A stretch of 16,784 nt of DNA from Actinomycetota bacterium. GTDB lineage: Bacteria; Actinomycetota; Thermoleophilia; Solirubrobacterales; 70-9. The notes below the pieces were generated by a model that worked only from the letters and a program-made list of their open reading frames with translations, was not told where the DNA came from and did no database searches. The stretch covers positions 380 to 17,163 of the forward strand of contig VAYL01000129.1 of the NCBI GenBank assembly GCA_005884305.1. Direction: 5' to 3'. Below, piece after piece: positions 5,651 to 13,985 of this stretch. Each line of letters starts with the position of its first letter. The first letter of the stretch is position 1. A program made the position numbers and the translations under genes.

Positions 5651-6913
5651 ATGCGCGCTCCGACGACCAAGCGGAGGCCGGCGGGCAGGCGGCCTTGGGC
5701 GACGACGCGGTCGCGTCGTCGCGTCCCGCATGCGCGCACCGCGCCGCTCGCTCTGCTGGCCGCGCTCCTCATCGTCGCCGTGGCCTTTTCCGGCACCGCC
5801 TCGGCCGGCGGCAAATCCCACAGTCCCTTCCGGGGTCAGGGCATGTGGATCTGGTACGTCAGCAAGTCGAGCGGCGGCAAGCTCTCGCGGATCGCCAAGA
5901 AGGCAAAGCGCCACGGCATCCGCACGCTCTACATCAAGAGCTCCGACGGCACCAACACGTGGGATCAGTTCACGCGCCCGATGGTCAAGTTCTTCCACCG
6001 GCACGGTCTGCGCGTTTGCGCCTGGCAATACGTGTACGGCTCACATCCCAAAATCGAAGCGAAGCGTGGCGCCCAGGCCGTCAACAAGGGCGCGGACTGC
6101 CTCGTCATCGACGCGGAGACAGAGTACGAGGGCCGCTACCGAGCGGCGGACACCTACGTGGACAAGCTTCGGCACAAGATCGGTCGCAAGTTCCCCACGG
6201 CGCTCGCGAGCTTTCCGTACGTCGACTACCACCCGGCGTTTCCGTACTCGGTCTTCCTCGGGCCTGGTGGCTCGCGCTTCAACCTTCCGCAGGTCTACTG
6301 GCACGCCATCGGCGTGAGCGTCGGTGAGGCCGACCGCCACACGATCCGGACGAACCGCGTGTACGGGCGAGGGATCTACCCGGTTGGCCAGACCTACAGG
6401 GATCCGGGCGGCCGTCCGACCCGCAAGCAGATCCGTAAGTTCCGGCGCCTCGCCATCTCCTTCAACTTCCACGGCATCAGCTGGTGGTCGTGGCAGCACA
6501 CCACCCGTAAGCAGTGGCGGGCCGTGGGCGATCAGGTCAGCAAGGGCGTGTCCGGCGTCAGTCGCGGCGGCTCCAACTACCCGGTGCTGTCCAAGGGAAG
6601 CAAGGGCGATCTGGTGGTCTGGGCGCAGGAGCATCTGCGCGGCGCGGGCGCCCACCTGGGCGTGACGGGCTACTTCGCCCGCAAGACGTACCGGGCCGTG
6701 AAACGCTTCCAGCGCAAGCACGGGCTCCGCGCCGACGGTGCGATCGGGGCTCACACATGGCGCAAGCTGATGAGGGTCAAGCCGGACACCATCGACTGGT
6801 CCCACAAGGGCAGCGGCCCGGGCAAGCTATCCCCGGCTGGCTCACCGGCCGCGCCGCGGTCGGCCTCTCTGCCCGCGGTGCGGGACGAGATCCCGCCGAC
6901 AGGTCGCCACTGA
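5651..6913 (+). CDS. Secreted TIM-barrel glycosidase-like protein with peptidoglycan-binding domain
   Basis: A 420-residue exported protein. An arginine-rich N-terminus (1-30) precedes a hydrophobic signal segment (31-48) with a TASAGG cleavage region. Residues 62-295 resemble the TIM barrels of GH25-like or DUF4015-like glycosidases: GMWIWYV, HGIRTLYIKSSDG, LRVCAWQYVYG, then LVIDAETEYEG with candidate catalytic acids Asp154 and Glu156, QVYWHA, and a closing ISWWSWQHT strand. Residues 309-376 are a PG_binding_1 domain (YPVLSKGSKGD, VTGYFARKTYRAVKRFQ, LRADGAIGAHTWRKL), which anchors enzymes to peptidoglycan. A proline/serine tail ends the protein. The ATG at 5651 has AAGGAG 4 nt upstream; longer in-frame extensions are antisense to the deacetylase. 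It is the first gene of a likely four-gene operon. Hydrolase activity is inferred. Confidence 0.92.
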   Translation: MRAPTTKRRPAGRRPWATTRSRRRVPHARTAPLALLAALLIVAVAFSGTASAGGKSHSPFRGQGMWIWYVSKSSGGKLSRIAKKAKRHGIRTLYIKSSDGTNTWDQFTRPMVKFFHRHGLRVCAWQYVYGSHPKIEAKRGAQAVNKGADCLVIDAETEYEGRYRAADTYVDKLRHKIGRKFPTALASFPYVDYHPAFPYSVFLGPGGSRFNLPQVYWHAIGVSVGEADRHTIRTNRVYGRGIYPVGQTYRDPGGRPTRKQIRKFRRLAISFNFHGISWWSWQHTTRKQWRAVGDQVSKGVSGVSRGGSNYPVLSKGSKGDLVVWAQEHLRGAGAHLGVTGYFARKTYRAVKRFQRKHGLRADGAIGAHTWRKLMRVKPDTIDWSHKGSGPGKLSPAGSPAAPRSASLPAVRDEIPPTGRH

Positions 6914-6916
6914 ACC

Positions 6917-8947
6917 ATGGCGACCGAGAGGGATCCGAGTGAGCTCGCCGCGTTCCTCGCGCTGATCTCCTCGGTGCTGCAGAACGAGCGCGGACTCCGC
7001 GCGGACTCCGAGCATCAGGCGGAGGAGAACGCGCGGCTCCTCGACGCCTTACGCGAGCGCCAAGTGCTGCTCGAGCGCCTGGCCCAGCTTCAGCGCGGGA
7101 TCGTGGACCGACTGCCGGTGCACGAGGTCCTGGACGCGGTCGTCGAAAGCGCGTGCGAGCTCCTGGACTGCCGGGTGGGGATCCTGTGGATCGCCGATCC
7201 CGACGACCCGGACCACAGCGCCGCCGTCGCCACGATGGGCGCCGACGAGGAGCTACTCGAGCGCCGCCGCCAGCCGACCGACGAGGGCCTCAGCGGCCGC
7301 GCGATAAGCGAGCGAACGCTCGTCGTCGCCGACGCCGTCATCGGCGCCGGCCACGACGACGACCTGGCCGACTTTCCACACGACGGCCTGACGGCGGCGA
7401 TGGCGGCGCCGGTCTTCGAGCGAAGCCGCGTCGTCGGGAGCCTCGGTGTCGCCTCCACCGAGCCCGGTCGCGTGTATGAGGCGCGCGACCAGCAGGTGCT
7501 GCTGTCGCTTGCCGAGCATGCGAGCCTGGCGCTTAACCACGCCCGCGCAGGAGAGGAGGCCGTTCACGAGGCGCTCCACGATTCGTTGACTGGCCTGCCC
7601 AACCGCTCGCTCTTCCTCGACCGCATGCGCCACGCGCTGGCGCGAGCCGAGCGCGGCTTGGAGCCGGTCGCGGTGCTCTTCTGCGACCTGGACGGGTTCA
7701 AGACAGTCAACGACAGCCTCGGGCACAGGACCGGCGATCGCCTGCTGGTCTCGGTGGCCGAGCGGCTCATCGAGTGCCTGCGGCCCGCGGACACGATCGC
7801 GCGGCTCGGCGGCGACGAGTTCGCGGTCCTACTGGAGGAGCTGCGCGAGCCCGGCGACGCGGCTCGGGCGGCGCAGCGCCTCCTCGATGCGCTCAAGGCG
7901 CCGTTCGACCTTCGCGGACGTGAGTTCTTCATCAGCGCGAGCATCGGGATCGCCGCGGGCGCGGGGGACGCCGAAACTCTGCTGCGCGACGCCGACCTCG
8001 CAATGTACCGCGCGAAGGGCCGTGGCAAGGGCCGCTACGCCGTGTACGAGCCGGGCATGCACACGGCGATCGTCGAGCGCCTGGAGCTCGAGGTGGACCT
8101 GAAGCGGGCGCTCGAGCGCGAGGAGCTCGCGGTGGTCTATCAGCCGGTCTTCAGCCTCCTCGACGGCCGGGTGACCGGAGTCGAGGCGCTCGTCCGCTGG
8201 CACCATCCGACTCGCGGTGTCGTGATGCCCGAGAACTTCGTTCCGCTCGCGGAGGAGAGCGGTCTGATCGGCGAGCTGGGCCGGTGGGTCCTCCGCAAGG
8301 CCTGCCATCAGGGTGCGCTGTGGCGGGCGAAGTACCCCGGACACCCGGGCCTGGGCATAGGGGTGAACATCTCGGGCGCCCAGCTCCAGGAGCCCGGACT
8401 GGTCCAGGAGGTGGCGGACGCCCTCGCCGAGTCGCAACTCGACGCCACCGGACTGATGCTCGAGATCACCGAGACGGCGCTGATGGAGAGCTTCGACAAC
8501 GCGATCGAGCAGATGGACGCCCTGAACGACCTCGGCGTCGACCTCGCGATCGACGACTTCGGCACCGGTTACTCGTCACTGCGCTACCTGCGCCGGCTGC
8601 CGCTGGACGTCATGAAGATCGAGAAGTCGTTCGTCGGCGGCATCGGCGGTCCGGGGGAGGAAGCGGAGCTCCTGCGCGCGATCGTCGACCTCGCCGGCAT
8701 CTTCGGTTTGCGGGTTGTCGCCGAGGGAATCGAGCGCCCGGATCAGCGCGAGCGCCTCCTTGAGCTGGGGTGTGAGCTCGGGCAGGGCCACCTGCTCGCG
8801 GAGCCCCTCGATGCCGCGGACGCCGACGCCCTGCTCCTGCGGGTCGGGCTCCTCGGCGGGGAGGGAGCGGGGCCGAGCGGGCCGCCGGCGGGCGATCCCT
8901 CGTCACCGGCTACGATCGAGCGCCAGGTCGATCGTGGCGCGGATTGA
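6917..8947 (+). CDS. GAF-GGDEF-EAL cyclic di-GMP turnover protein
   Basis: A 676-residue cytoplasmic signalling protein. Residues 20-60 are a likely coiled coil and 65-210 a GAF sensor domain. The GGDEF diguanylate cyclase domain (220-378) carries an intact GGDEF at 298-302, and RPAD at 289-292 is the RxxD inhibitory site five residues before it. The EAL phosphodiesterase domain (392-645) has EAL at 423-425, NISGAQL at 484-490, LEITET at 515-520, DDFGTGYSSL at 546-555, Lys567, and VAEGIE at 601-606. Both catalytic domains look intact, so the protein could make and degrade c-di-GMP, with the GAF domain setting the balance. There is no membrane segment. The ATG is 3 nt after the previous stop and the last 14 nt overlap the next gene, so it is translated as part of an operon with secreted and membrane envelope proteins. 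Confidence 0.97.
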   Translation: MATERDPSELAAFLALISSVLQNERGLRADSEHQAEENARLLDALRERQVLLERLAQLQRGIVDRLPVHEVLDAVVESACELLDCRVGILWIADPDDPDHSAAVATMGADEELLERRRQPTDEGLSGRAISERTLVVADAVIGAGHDDDLADFPHDGLTAAMAAPVFERSRVVGSLGVASTEPGRVYEARDQQVLLSLAEHASLALNHARAGEEAVHEALHDSLTGLPNRSLFLDRMRHALARAERGLEPVAVLFCDLDGFKTVNDSLGHRTGDRLLVSVAERLIECLRPADTIARLGGDEFAVLLEELREPGDAARAAQRLLDALKAPFDLRGREFFISASIGIAAGAGDAETLLRDADLAMYRAKGRGKGRYAVYEPGMHTAIVERLELEVDLKRALEREELAVVYQPVFSLLDGRVTGVEALVRWHHPTRGVVMPENFVPLAEESGLIGELGRWVLRKACHQGALWRAKYPGHPGLGIGVNISGAQLQEPGLVQEVADALAESQLDATGLMLEITETALMESFDNAIEQMDALNDLGVDLAIDDFGTGYSSLRYLRRLPLDVMKIEKSFVGGIGGPGEEAELLRAIVDLAGIFGLRVVAEGIERPDQRERLLELGCELGQGHLLAEPLDAADADALLLRVGLLGGEGAGPSGPPAGDPSSPATIERQVDRGAD

Positions 8948-9284
8948 GAGCTACAGCCCCGGGCGGGTCGTCGTCGACGGAGTCGAGCTCCATCGCGACG
9001 TCATCGTCCTCCCGGACCGTGTGCTGACCGAATGGTGGCGCCGCGACGGGCATTCGCTCGCAATCGAGGACCTCGACGACGTGCTCGACGACCTGCCGGA
9101 ACGACTCGTCCTCGGCTGTGGGTACGCGAGCCAGCTCCAGCCGGACGCGGCCGTGATCGCGGCCCTCGGCCGGCGGGGCGTGAAGGTCGAGGCGCTGCCG
9201 ACCGATCAGGCCGTCGAGCGCTTCTCCGAGCTCGAGGCCCGGAATCCGGCGGCGGTCGCCGCGGCGCTTCATCTCACTTGCTGA
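8934..9284 (+). CDS. Mth938-like (DUF498) domain protein
   Basis: A 116-residue protein made of one Mth938-like domain. It begins MARIESYSPGRVVVDG, continues with DVIVLPDRVLTEWWRRDGHS, then LEDL-like IEDLDDVLD, the LVLGCGY loop, and ends RNPAAVAAALHLTC, a very characteristic family C-terminus. Members are small and cytoplasmic; the fold is known from archaeal and human homologues, but the biochemical role is not established. The GTG at 8934 matches the family N-terminus and overlaps the end of the c-di-GMP gene by 14 nt; there is no strong ribosome binding site, so translational coupling is likely. Its stop overlaps the next start by 7 nt. Why this family sits in an envelope/c-di-GMP operon is unclear. 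Confidence 0.9.
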   Translation: MARIESYSPGRVVVDGVELHRDVIVLPDRVLTEWWRRDGHSLAIEDLDDVLDDLPERLVLGCGYASQLQPDAAVIAALGRRGVKVEALPTDQAVERFSELEARNPAAVAAALHLTC

Positions 9285-10963
9285 TCGCATTTCTCTGCGC
9301 GCTGGCGCTGGCCCTCGCCGTGCCCGCGCAGGCGATCGCGACGGAGGACTTCACGGCTGAGCCCCCGTTCGGCGGCCAGCTTCCGCCGCCGCTCGAGCGC
9401 GAGCACTCCCTCTCGAAGACCCCAACGGGATTCGACCTGAGCGGCCGCCAGGCGATCGCCGTCGCGCACACCGCCGGCGCCGTGCAGGACGAGCGCGGGC
9501 AGAGCCCGAGCATGTACCCGATCGTGTTCGTGCGGGGAGACGAGTGGCAGGTGAGCTATTTCACCGGCCCCGCTGCCAACCGCACCGAGGTCGCCGTGGC
9601 GATCATCGACGGACGAACGGGCGAGATCCTCGGCGCCTGGCACGACGAACAGCTCCACGACCCGCTCGCCCGGGGGTACAGCGGCGCGATCGCGCAGAAG
9701 GTGAACGCCCCGTACGTCTGGCTGCCCTTGTGCCTCCTCTTCCTGGTCCCCTTCTTCGACCCCCGGCGGCCGTTTCGCCTCTTGCATCTCGACCTGCTCG
9801 TGCTGCTCGGGCTCGGCGTCTCGCTCTTCTTCTACAACCGGGCCGAGATCACGACCTCGGTCGTTCTCACCTATCCGGTGCTGCTCTACGTCCTCGCGCG
9901 GATGCTGTGGGCGGGGTTCTTTCCCCGCGAGCGGGACGGCCCGCTGATTCCATGGATCCCGCTGCAGTGGATCGTGATCGCGGCGGTTGCCCTGGCCTGC
10001 GCGCGCATCGCGCTGAACATCGTCGACTCGCACGTGATCGACATAGGGGTGGCGGGCGTCGTCGGCGCCGACCACATCACCCATGGACAGGGCCTTTACG
10101 CCGGGAACTTCGCCCCGGGGCTCGCGATCCGGGGCGACGTGTACGCGCCCTTCAACTACCTCGCCTACGTGCCGTTCGAGCTCATCTTTCCGTGGAACGG
10201 CCACTGGAGCGACGTCCCTGCGGCGCACGCGGCGGCGATCGCCTTCGACCTGCTGACAGCGATCGGGCTCTGGTTCTTGGGCCGGCGCATGCGGCCGGGT
10301 TCCGATGGCCGAGCCCTGGGCGCCGGACTCGCCTTCGCGTGGCTCGCCTACCCGTTCACGCTCTACACGATGGATGCCAACGCGAACGACTCGCTGATCG
10401 CGATGCTCCTCGTCGGAGCGATGCTCGCGCTGACCTCGGCGCCGGCGCGTGGGGTGATGGCGGCTCTCGCATCGGCGGCGAAGTTCGGCCCGGCCGCGCT
10501 GGCGCCGCTGTTCGCCACCGGGACGGGGGAGCGGCGCTGGCGCTCGGCCCTGGTGTTCGGGATCTTCTTCGTGGCGGTATGCGCGGCGCTCGTCATCCCG
10601 TTCCTTCCGCCCGGCGGCGTGCGCGAGTTCTACGACCACACCCTCGGCTACCAGGCGGCCCGCAGCTCGCCGTTCAGCGTCTGGGGTCAGGCGCCGTCGA
10701 TCCACTTCCTCCAGCCGGTCGAGCGGGTCGGGGCCGCGGTCTTGGCGATCGTCGTCGCCCTGTGGCCGCGGCGAAAGAGTGCTGCACAGATCGCCGCCCT
10801 TGCGGCAGCGGTCGTCATCGCCGTCCAGCTCGGCGCGACACACTGGTTCTACTTCTACGTCGTGTGGTTCCTGCCACTCGTGCTCGCTGCCAGCCTCTGG
10901 GCGCAGCGGACTCCCGCGTCTACGCCAGCCGCGTCTCCAGCCGCCCGAGCGTCGGCGAGCTGA
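9278..10963 (+). CDS. PepSY-like domain fused to polytopic GT-C-like membrane protein
   Basis: A 561-residue protein starting at a TTG (9278) that overlaps the previous stop. It opens with a signal-like hydrophobic segment (1-21, LALALAVPAQAIA). Residues 55-125 form an extracytoplasmic PepSY-like domain: SGRQAIAVA, YPIVFVRGDEWQVSYF, then VAVAIIDGRTGEILGAW. From 146 to 541 there are about ten membrane helices. The loop GADHITHGQGLYAGNF (263-278) followed by DVYAPFNYLAYVPFE resembles GT87/DUF2029-type polyprenyl-phosphate-sugar transferases, in which such loops hold the catalytic acid. The tail is Ala/Pro/Ser-rich. It may transfer sugars onto envelope polymers from lipid carriers, but this is inference from topology and loop motifs. 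It closes the operon; its last 44 nt overlap the convergent FAH gene. The signal-like N-terminus argues for the TTG over upstream ATG codons. Confidence 0.85.
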   Translation: MLIAFLCALALALAVPAQAIATEDFTAEPPFGGQLPPPLEREHSLSKTPTGFDLSGRQAIAVAHTAGAVQDERGQSPSMYPIVFVRGDEWQVSYFTGPAANRTEVAVAIIDGRTGEILGAWHDEQLHDPLARGYSGAIAQKVNAPYVWLPLCLLFLVPFFDPRRPFRLLHLDLLVLLGLGVSLFFYNRAEITTSVVLTYPVLLYVLARMLWAGFFPRERDGPLIPWIPLQWIVIAAVALACARIALNIVDSHVIDIGVAGVVGADHITHGQGLYAGNFAPGLAIRGDVYAPFNYLAYVPFELIFPWNGHWSDVPAAHAAAIAFDLLTAIGLWFLGRRMRPGSDGRALGAGLAFAWLAYPFTLYTMDANANDSLIAMLLVGAMLALTSAPARGVMAALASAAKFGPAALAPLFATGTGERRWRSALVFGIFFVAVCAALVIPFLPPGGVREFYDHTLGYQAARSSPFSVWGQAPSIHFLQPVERVGAAVLAIVVALWPRRKSAAQIAALAAAVVIAVQLGATHWFYFYVVWFLPLVLAASLWAQRTPASTPAASPAARASAS

Positions 10964-11759
10964 TCACGACTTCGTCGCCTGGCTTCAGCCACACCCGGGG
11001 ATCGCGCGTGGATCCGACGCCCGACGGCGTTCCGGTCGAGACGATGTCGCCCGGCTCGAGCGTCATCAGCCGAGAGAGGTGGGCGACCAGCTTCGGCACT
11101 CCGAAGACCAGATCGTCGGTGGAGGAGTCCTGCATGACCTCGCCGTTCAGCTCGAGCGAGAAGGAGATCGATCCGTCGACCTCCCCCTCGTCGGGCGTCA
11201 CCAGTGCCGGCCCGCACGGCGCCGAGCCGTCGAACACCTTGCCCGGCATCCATTGCGGCGTGGCGAACTGGAGGTCGCGGGCGGACAGGTCGTTGAAGAG
11301 CATGTAGCCGCCGACGTAGCTTCCGGCCTCGATCTCGGTGACCTCGTGGCACTCCTGTCCGATGACGAAAGCCACCTCGGCCTCGAAGTCCACCTTGCTG
11401 CTCGCAGCCGGGAGGGACACGGTCGCCCCCGGCGCGGCGAGCGCGTTCCGGAACTTGGCGAAGAACGTCGGCGACTCCGGCGGATCGATGCCCGCCTCGG
11501 CGGCGTGCTCGCGATAGTTCAACCCGATGCAGATGATCTTGTCCGGGTCGGGGACGGGCGGCAGGAGCTCGGCATCCGCGATCGGGACAGCGCTGGCGGA
11601 TTCGGCCGCACTCCGAAGGTCGTCGATCCGATCGGCGGCGAGCAGCGCGCGGCCCGTCGATTCGCCCCCGCCGAGGGCGTCCCATGCGTCGACAATCCCG
11701 TCCTCGACGAGGACCCCGGCGCGATCGCCGCGGTCCGAACGATAGGTCACGATTCGCAC
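10920..11759 (-). CDS. Fumarylacetoacetate hydrolase family enzyme
   Basis: A 279-residue cytoplasmic protein with the FAH fold, related to fumarylpyruvate hydrolases, acylpyruvases and 2-hydroxyhepta-2,4-diene-1,7-dioate isomerases. A short N-terminal region (1-65) leads into KIICIGLNYREHA (74-86). Metal ligands are Glu126 and Glu128 in DFEAEVAFVIG and Asp157 in NDLSARD; Lys174 lies in GKVFDG and STGTPSGVG is at 241-249. These enzymes cleave C-C bonds or isomerise 2-oxo acids in aromatic or amino-acid degradation. The exact substrate cannot be told. The GTG start has no Shine-Dalgarno; TAGTCT (11773-11768) lies 8 nt upstream, suggesting a nearly leaderless mRNA. The 3' end overlaps the convergent membrane gene by 44 nt. 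Confidence 0.94.
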   Translation of the reverse strand: MRIVTYRSDRGDRAGVLVEDGIVDAWDALGGGESTGRALLAADRIDDLRSAAESASAVPIADAELLPPVPDPDKIICIGLNYREHAAEAGIDPPESPTFFAKFRNALAAPGATVSLPAASSKVDFEAEVAFVIGQECHEVTEIEAGSYVGGYMLFNDLSARDLQFATPQWMPGKVFDGSAPCGPALVTPDEGEVDGSISFSLELNGEVMQDSSTDDLVFGVPKLVAHLSRLMTLEPGDIVSTGTPSGVGSTRDPRVWLKPGDEVVISSPTLGRLETRLA

Positions 11760-11821
11760 GGCGGCGCAGACTATCCGGCCCTAGAATCACTCCGGCGGTC
11801 CCTCGGGGGCCGCTGGTTCCT

Positions 11822-11939
<118 letters not shown>

Positions 11940-11959
11940 GGCCGCACTCGCGAGACCCA

Positions 11960-11965
11960 TAGCAT
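11960..11965 (+). promoter_or_regulatory. Putative leaderless -10 for the PLP decarboxylase
   Basis: TAGCAT ends exactly 6 nt before the ATG at 11972, and no ribosome binding site is present. This matches the TANNNT geometry of leaderless actinobacterial mRNAs, in which transcription starts at the A of the start codon. Confidence 0.4.
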
Positions 11966-11971
11966 CCGGCC

Positions 11972-13399
11972 ATGGGCGATCCGGGCGAGCGGCGTGCGGA
12001 GCTAGATCGGGCGCTCGAGGTCGCCGCCGCCGAGGCCCGAAGCTTTCTCGCCGGCCTGGACGAGGATCCCGTGGAGCTTCCCGGGACTGAGGACGAGGTT
12101 CTTTCAATCGGCGGTGAGCTCCCGGAGGAAGGCGAGGGCGCTCCTGCCGCAATCGCCGAACTGGCCCGTCTGGGACACGCCACTGCCACCCGTTCGGCCG
12201 GGCCGCGGTTCTTCCATTTCGTGATCGGCGGGGCCACCCCTGGGGCGCTTGCCGCGGATTGGCTGACGTCGAGCTTCGACCAGAACGCTGGCGCGTGGGT
12301 GGGCTCGCCGCTGGCCAGCCGGCTCGAGACCGTCTGTCTCGAGTGGCTGCGCGATCTGTTCCAGCTCCCGCGTGAGTTCGGTGGGGTGCTGGTGACCGGC
12401 GGGACAATGGCCAACTTCACCTGTCTCGCGGTCGCACGAGACTGGTGCGCCGAGCGTCTTGGCGCGCGGTCCCGGGAGGCTGGATTGGCCGGGCTTCGCC
12501 AGATCCCCGTGTTCTCGAGCGGATACATCCACGCGAGCGCGATGAAGTCCCTGGCCCTCTTGGGCATCGGCACGAACAACGTGCACAAGCTCGCCCGGGA
12601 TCCTGCGGGTCGCATGGATCTCGGCGCCCTCGAGCGGAGACTGGCCGCGCTTCAAGGGGCGCCGGCGATCGTCGTCGCGAACGCAGGTGAGGTCAATGCC
12701 GGCGACTTCGACCCGATCGACGAGATGGCCGACTTGGCGACGGAGCATGGCGCGTGGCTCCACGTGGACGGGGCCTTCGGGTTGTTCGCCCGGATCTCGC
12801 CCAAGGCCTCGCACCTGGCGGCAGGCGTTGAACGGGCTCGATCCGTTTCATCGGATGGCCACAAGTGGCTCAACGTCCCGCACGACTGCGGGTTCGGCTT
12901 CGTGCGGGATGGCGGACGGCTGGCGGCGACCTTCTCCGAGGAGGCGGCCTACCTGCCGGCGACTGACGAGTCGCGCCCCAGCTGGGGCTCCATGGGCCCC
13001 GAGGGCTCTCGCCGCGCCCGCGCGTTGACGATCTGGGCGACGCTTCACGCCTACGGCCGGTCCGGTTATCGCGCGATGGTCGAACGTCACCTAGAGCTCG
13101 CCCAACGGCTCGCGACGCGCGTCGATGAGGAACCGGAGCTCGAGCGGCTCGCCGAGGTGCCGTTGAACATCGTCTGCTTCCGTTGGCGCCCCCTGGGCGA
13201 GAGCCACCACGGCCTGGATGACCTCAACCGGCGCCTTGGCGAGGCGCTGATACGGGACGGTCGGGTGTTCGCCGGTACCACCGTCTTCGAGGGCAAGGTC
13301 GCCTTCCGTCCCGCAATAGTCAACTGGCGGACGCGCCCCGAGGACGTCGACGCGCTAGTCGATGTCCTGCTGGAGCTCGCCGGCAGGCTGCGAGGCTAG
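11972..13399 (+). CDS. Group II PLP-dependent decarboxylase
   Basis: A 475-residue cytoplasmic fold-type-I PLP enzyme of the pyridoxal-dependent decarboxylase family, which includes aromatic amino acid, glutamate and diaminobutyrate decarboxylases. Visible motifs are FFHFVIGG (80-87) near the active site, GGTMANFTCL (143-152) for phosphate binding, His187 in SSGYIHAS as the ring-stacking residue, NAGEVNAGDFDPI (237-249), HVDGAFG (264-270) with Asp266 contacting the pyridine nitrogen, and SSDGHKWLNVP (293-303) with the Schiff-base Lys298. The substrate cannot be assigned. The ATG is supported by TAGCAT 6 nt upstream rather than by a ribosome binding site. The gene lies between repeats A and B with the convergent SnoaL-like gene; the two stop codons share CTAG. 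Confidence 0.94.
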   Translation: MGDPGERRAELDRALEVAAAEARSFLAGLDEDPVELPGTEDEVLSIGGELPEEGEGAPAAIAELARLGHATATRSAGPRFFHFVIGGATPGALAADWLTSSFDQNAGAWVGSPLASRLETVCLEWLRDLFQLPREFGGVLVTGGTMANFTCLAVARDWCAERLGARSREAGLAGLRQIPVFSSGYIHASAMKSLALLGIGTNNVHKLARDPAGRMDLGALERRLAALQGAPAIVVANAGEVNAGDFDPIDEMADLATEHGAWLHVDGAFGLFARISPKASHLAAGVERARSVSSDGHKWLNVPHDCGFGFVRDGGRLAATFSEEAAYLPATDESRPSWGSMGPEGSRRARALTIWATLHAYGRSGYRAMVERHLELAQRLATRVDEEPELERLAEVPLNIVCFRWRPLGESHHGLDDLNRRLGEALIRDGRVFAGTTVFEGKVAFRPAIVNWRTRPEDVDALVDVLLELAGRLRG

Positions 13400-13800
13400 C
13401 TGCCGGCGGCGTCAAGCGCCGCCTCGCGGGTGGGGAACTCCTCCATCCGCCGGATCTTGCCGTCCTCGAAGGTGATGAGGCAGGCGAAGGAGTCGTGAAT
13501 CCAAGATTCGGCGTCGCTTCCCCTAAGGCCCCGGGCCGCATGTCGCTCCACGGTCACCACCTTGTCTCCGACTTCGATGATCTCGGCGGCTTCGACGCGA
13601 AACTCCGCGTACGGGTCCGCCCACGAGTCGAAGAACTCGGTGATCTCATCGAGCCCGTGCAACGAGCCCCCGACGCCAGGCGCCGTCCTCAGCGTCTGGT
13701 ACTCGACCTGCGGGTGACAGAGCTCCGCAAGCGCCTCCCAGTCTCGGGCCGCGAACGCCGCGTACTCACGGCGGACTGTCTCCACATGGTCACGCGACAC
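13396..13800 (-). CDS. SnoaL-like / NTF2-fold protein
   Basis: A 134-residue small protein of the SnoaL/NTF2-like superfamily. It begins SRDHVETVRREYAAFAARDW, typical of the first helices, then LAELCHPQVEYQ, LHGLDEITEFFDSW, and the strands DKVVTVERHAA, DSFACLITFEDGKIRRMEEF that line the cavity. Members are often small-molecule cyclases, isomerases or binding proteins; no specific role can be read. The GTG at 13800 was chosen because CATACT lies 7 nt upstream and because the longer open frame (to 14001) runs through repeat B and reads as low-complexity sequence unlike the family. It converges with the PLP decarboxylase, overlapping by 4 nt. Confidence 0.88.
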   Translation of the reverse strand: MSRDHVETVRREYAAFAARDWEALAELCHPQVEYQTLRTAPGVGGSLHGLDEITEFFDSWADPYAEFRVEAAEIIEVGDKVVTVERHAARGLRGSDAESWIHDSFACLITFEDGKIRRMEEFPTREAALDAAGS

Positions 13801-13881
13801 AGCAGCCAGTATGTCGCCGCTCTGAGTCTGTGGTGACCTCGGACTGGGAATCGGTGATCCAGGCTGCGCTGAGCATTCAGA

Positions 13882-13980
13882 GACGATCGCGATTCTGGGG
13901 TGCTTATCGTGGTGCCAACTCCCGTCGCTCCCGCTCGCAGTCCCTTGTTGTGCGGCTTTCACTGCGGTACCAACTCCCGT
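13882..13980 (+). repeat. Direct repeat B (compound copy)
   Basis: This noncoding stretch carries two overlapping relationships. Bases 13920-13976 match repeat A at tRNA-Asp. Bases 13882-13936 match repeat C at 14842-14894, sharing GACGATCGCGA, GGGGT, CGTGGTGC and CGCTCCCG. It also contains an internal tandem similarity, with GGTGCCAACTCCCGT (13911) and GGTACCAACTCCCGT (13966) 55 nt apart. No open frame or recognisable RNA was seen. It separates the SnoaL-like gene from the next minus-strand gene. Confidence 0.75.
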
Positions 13981-13985
13981 AATGC

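Noticed and set aside
9269..10843. A 524-codon minus-strand frame opposite the PepSY/GT-C gene
   Set aside because: It has a highly charged Arg/Asp/Glu composition with no domain, while the plus strand shows a signal peptide, PepSY-like region and membrane helices.
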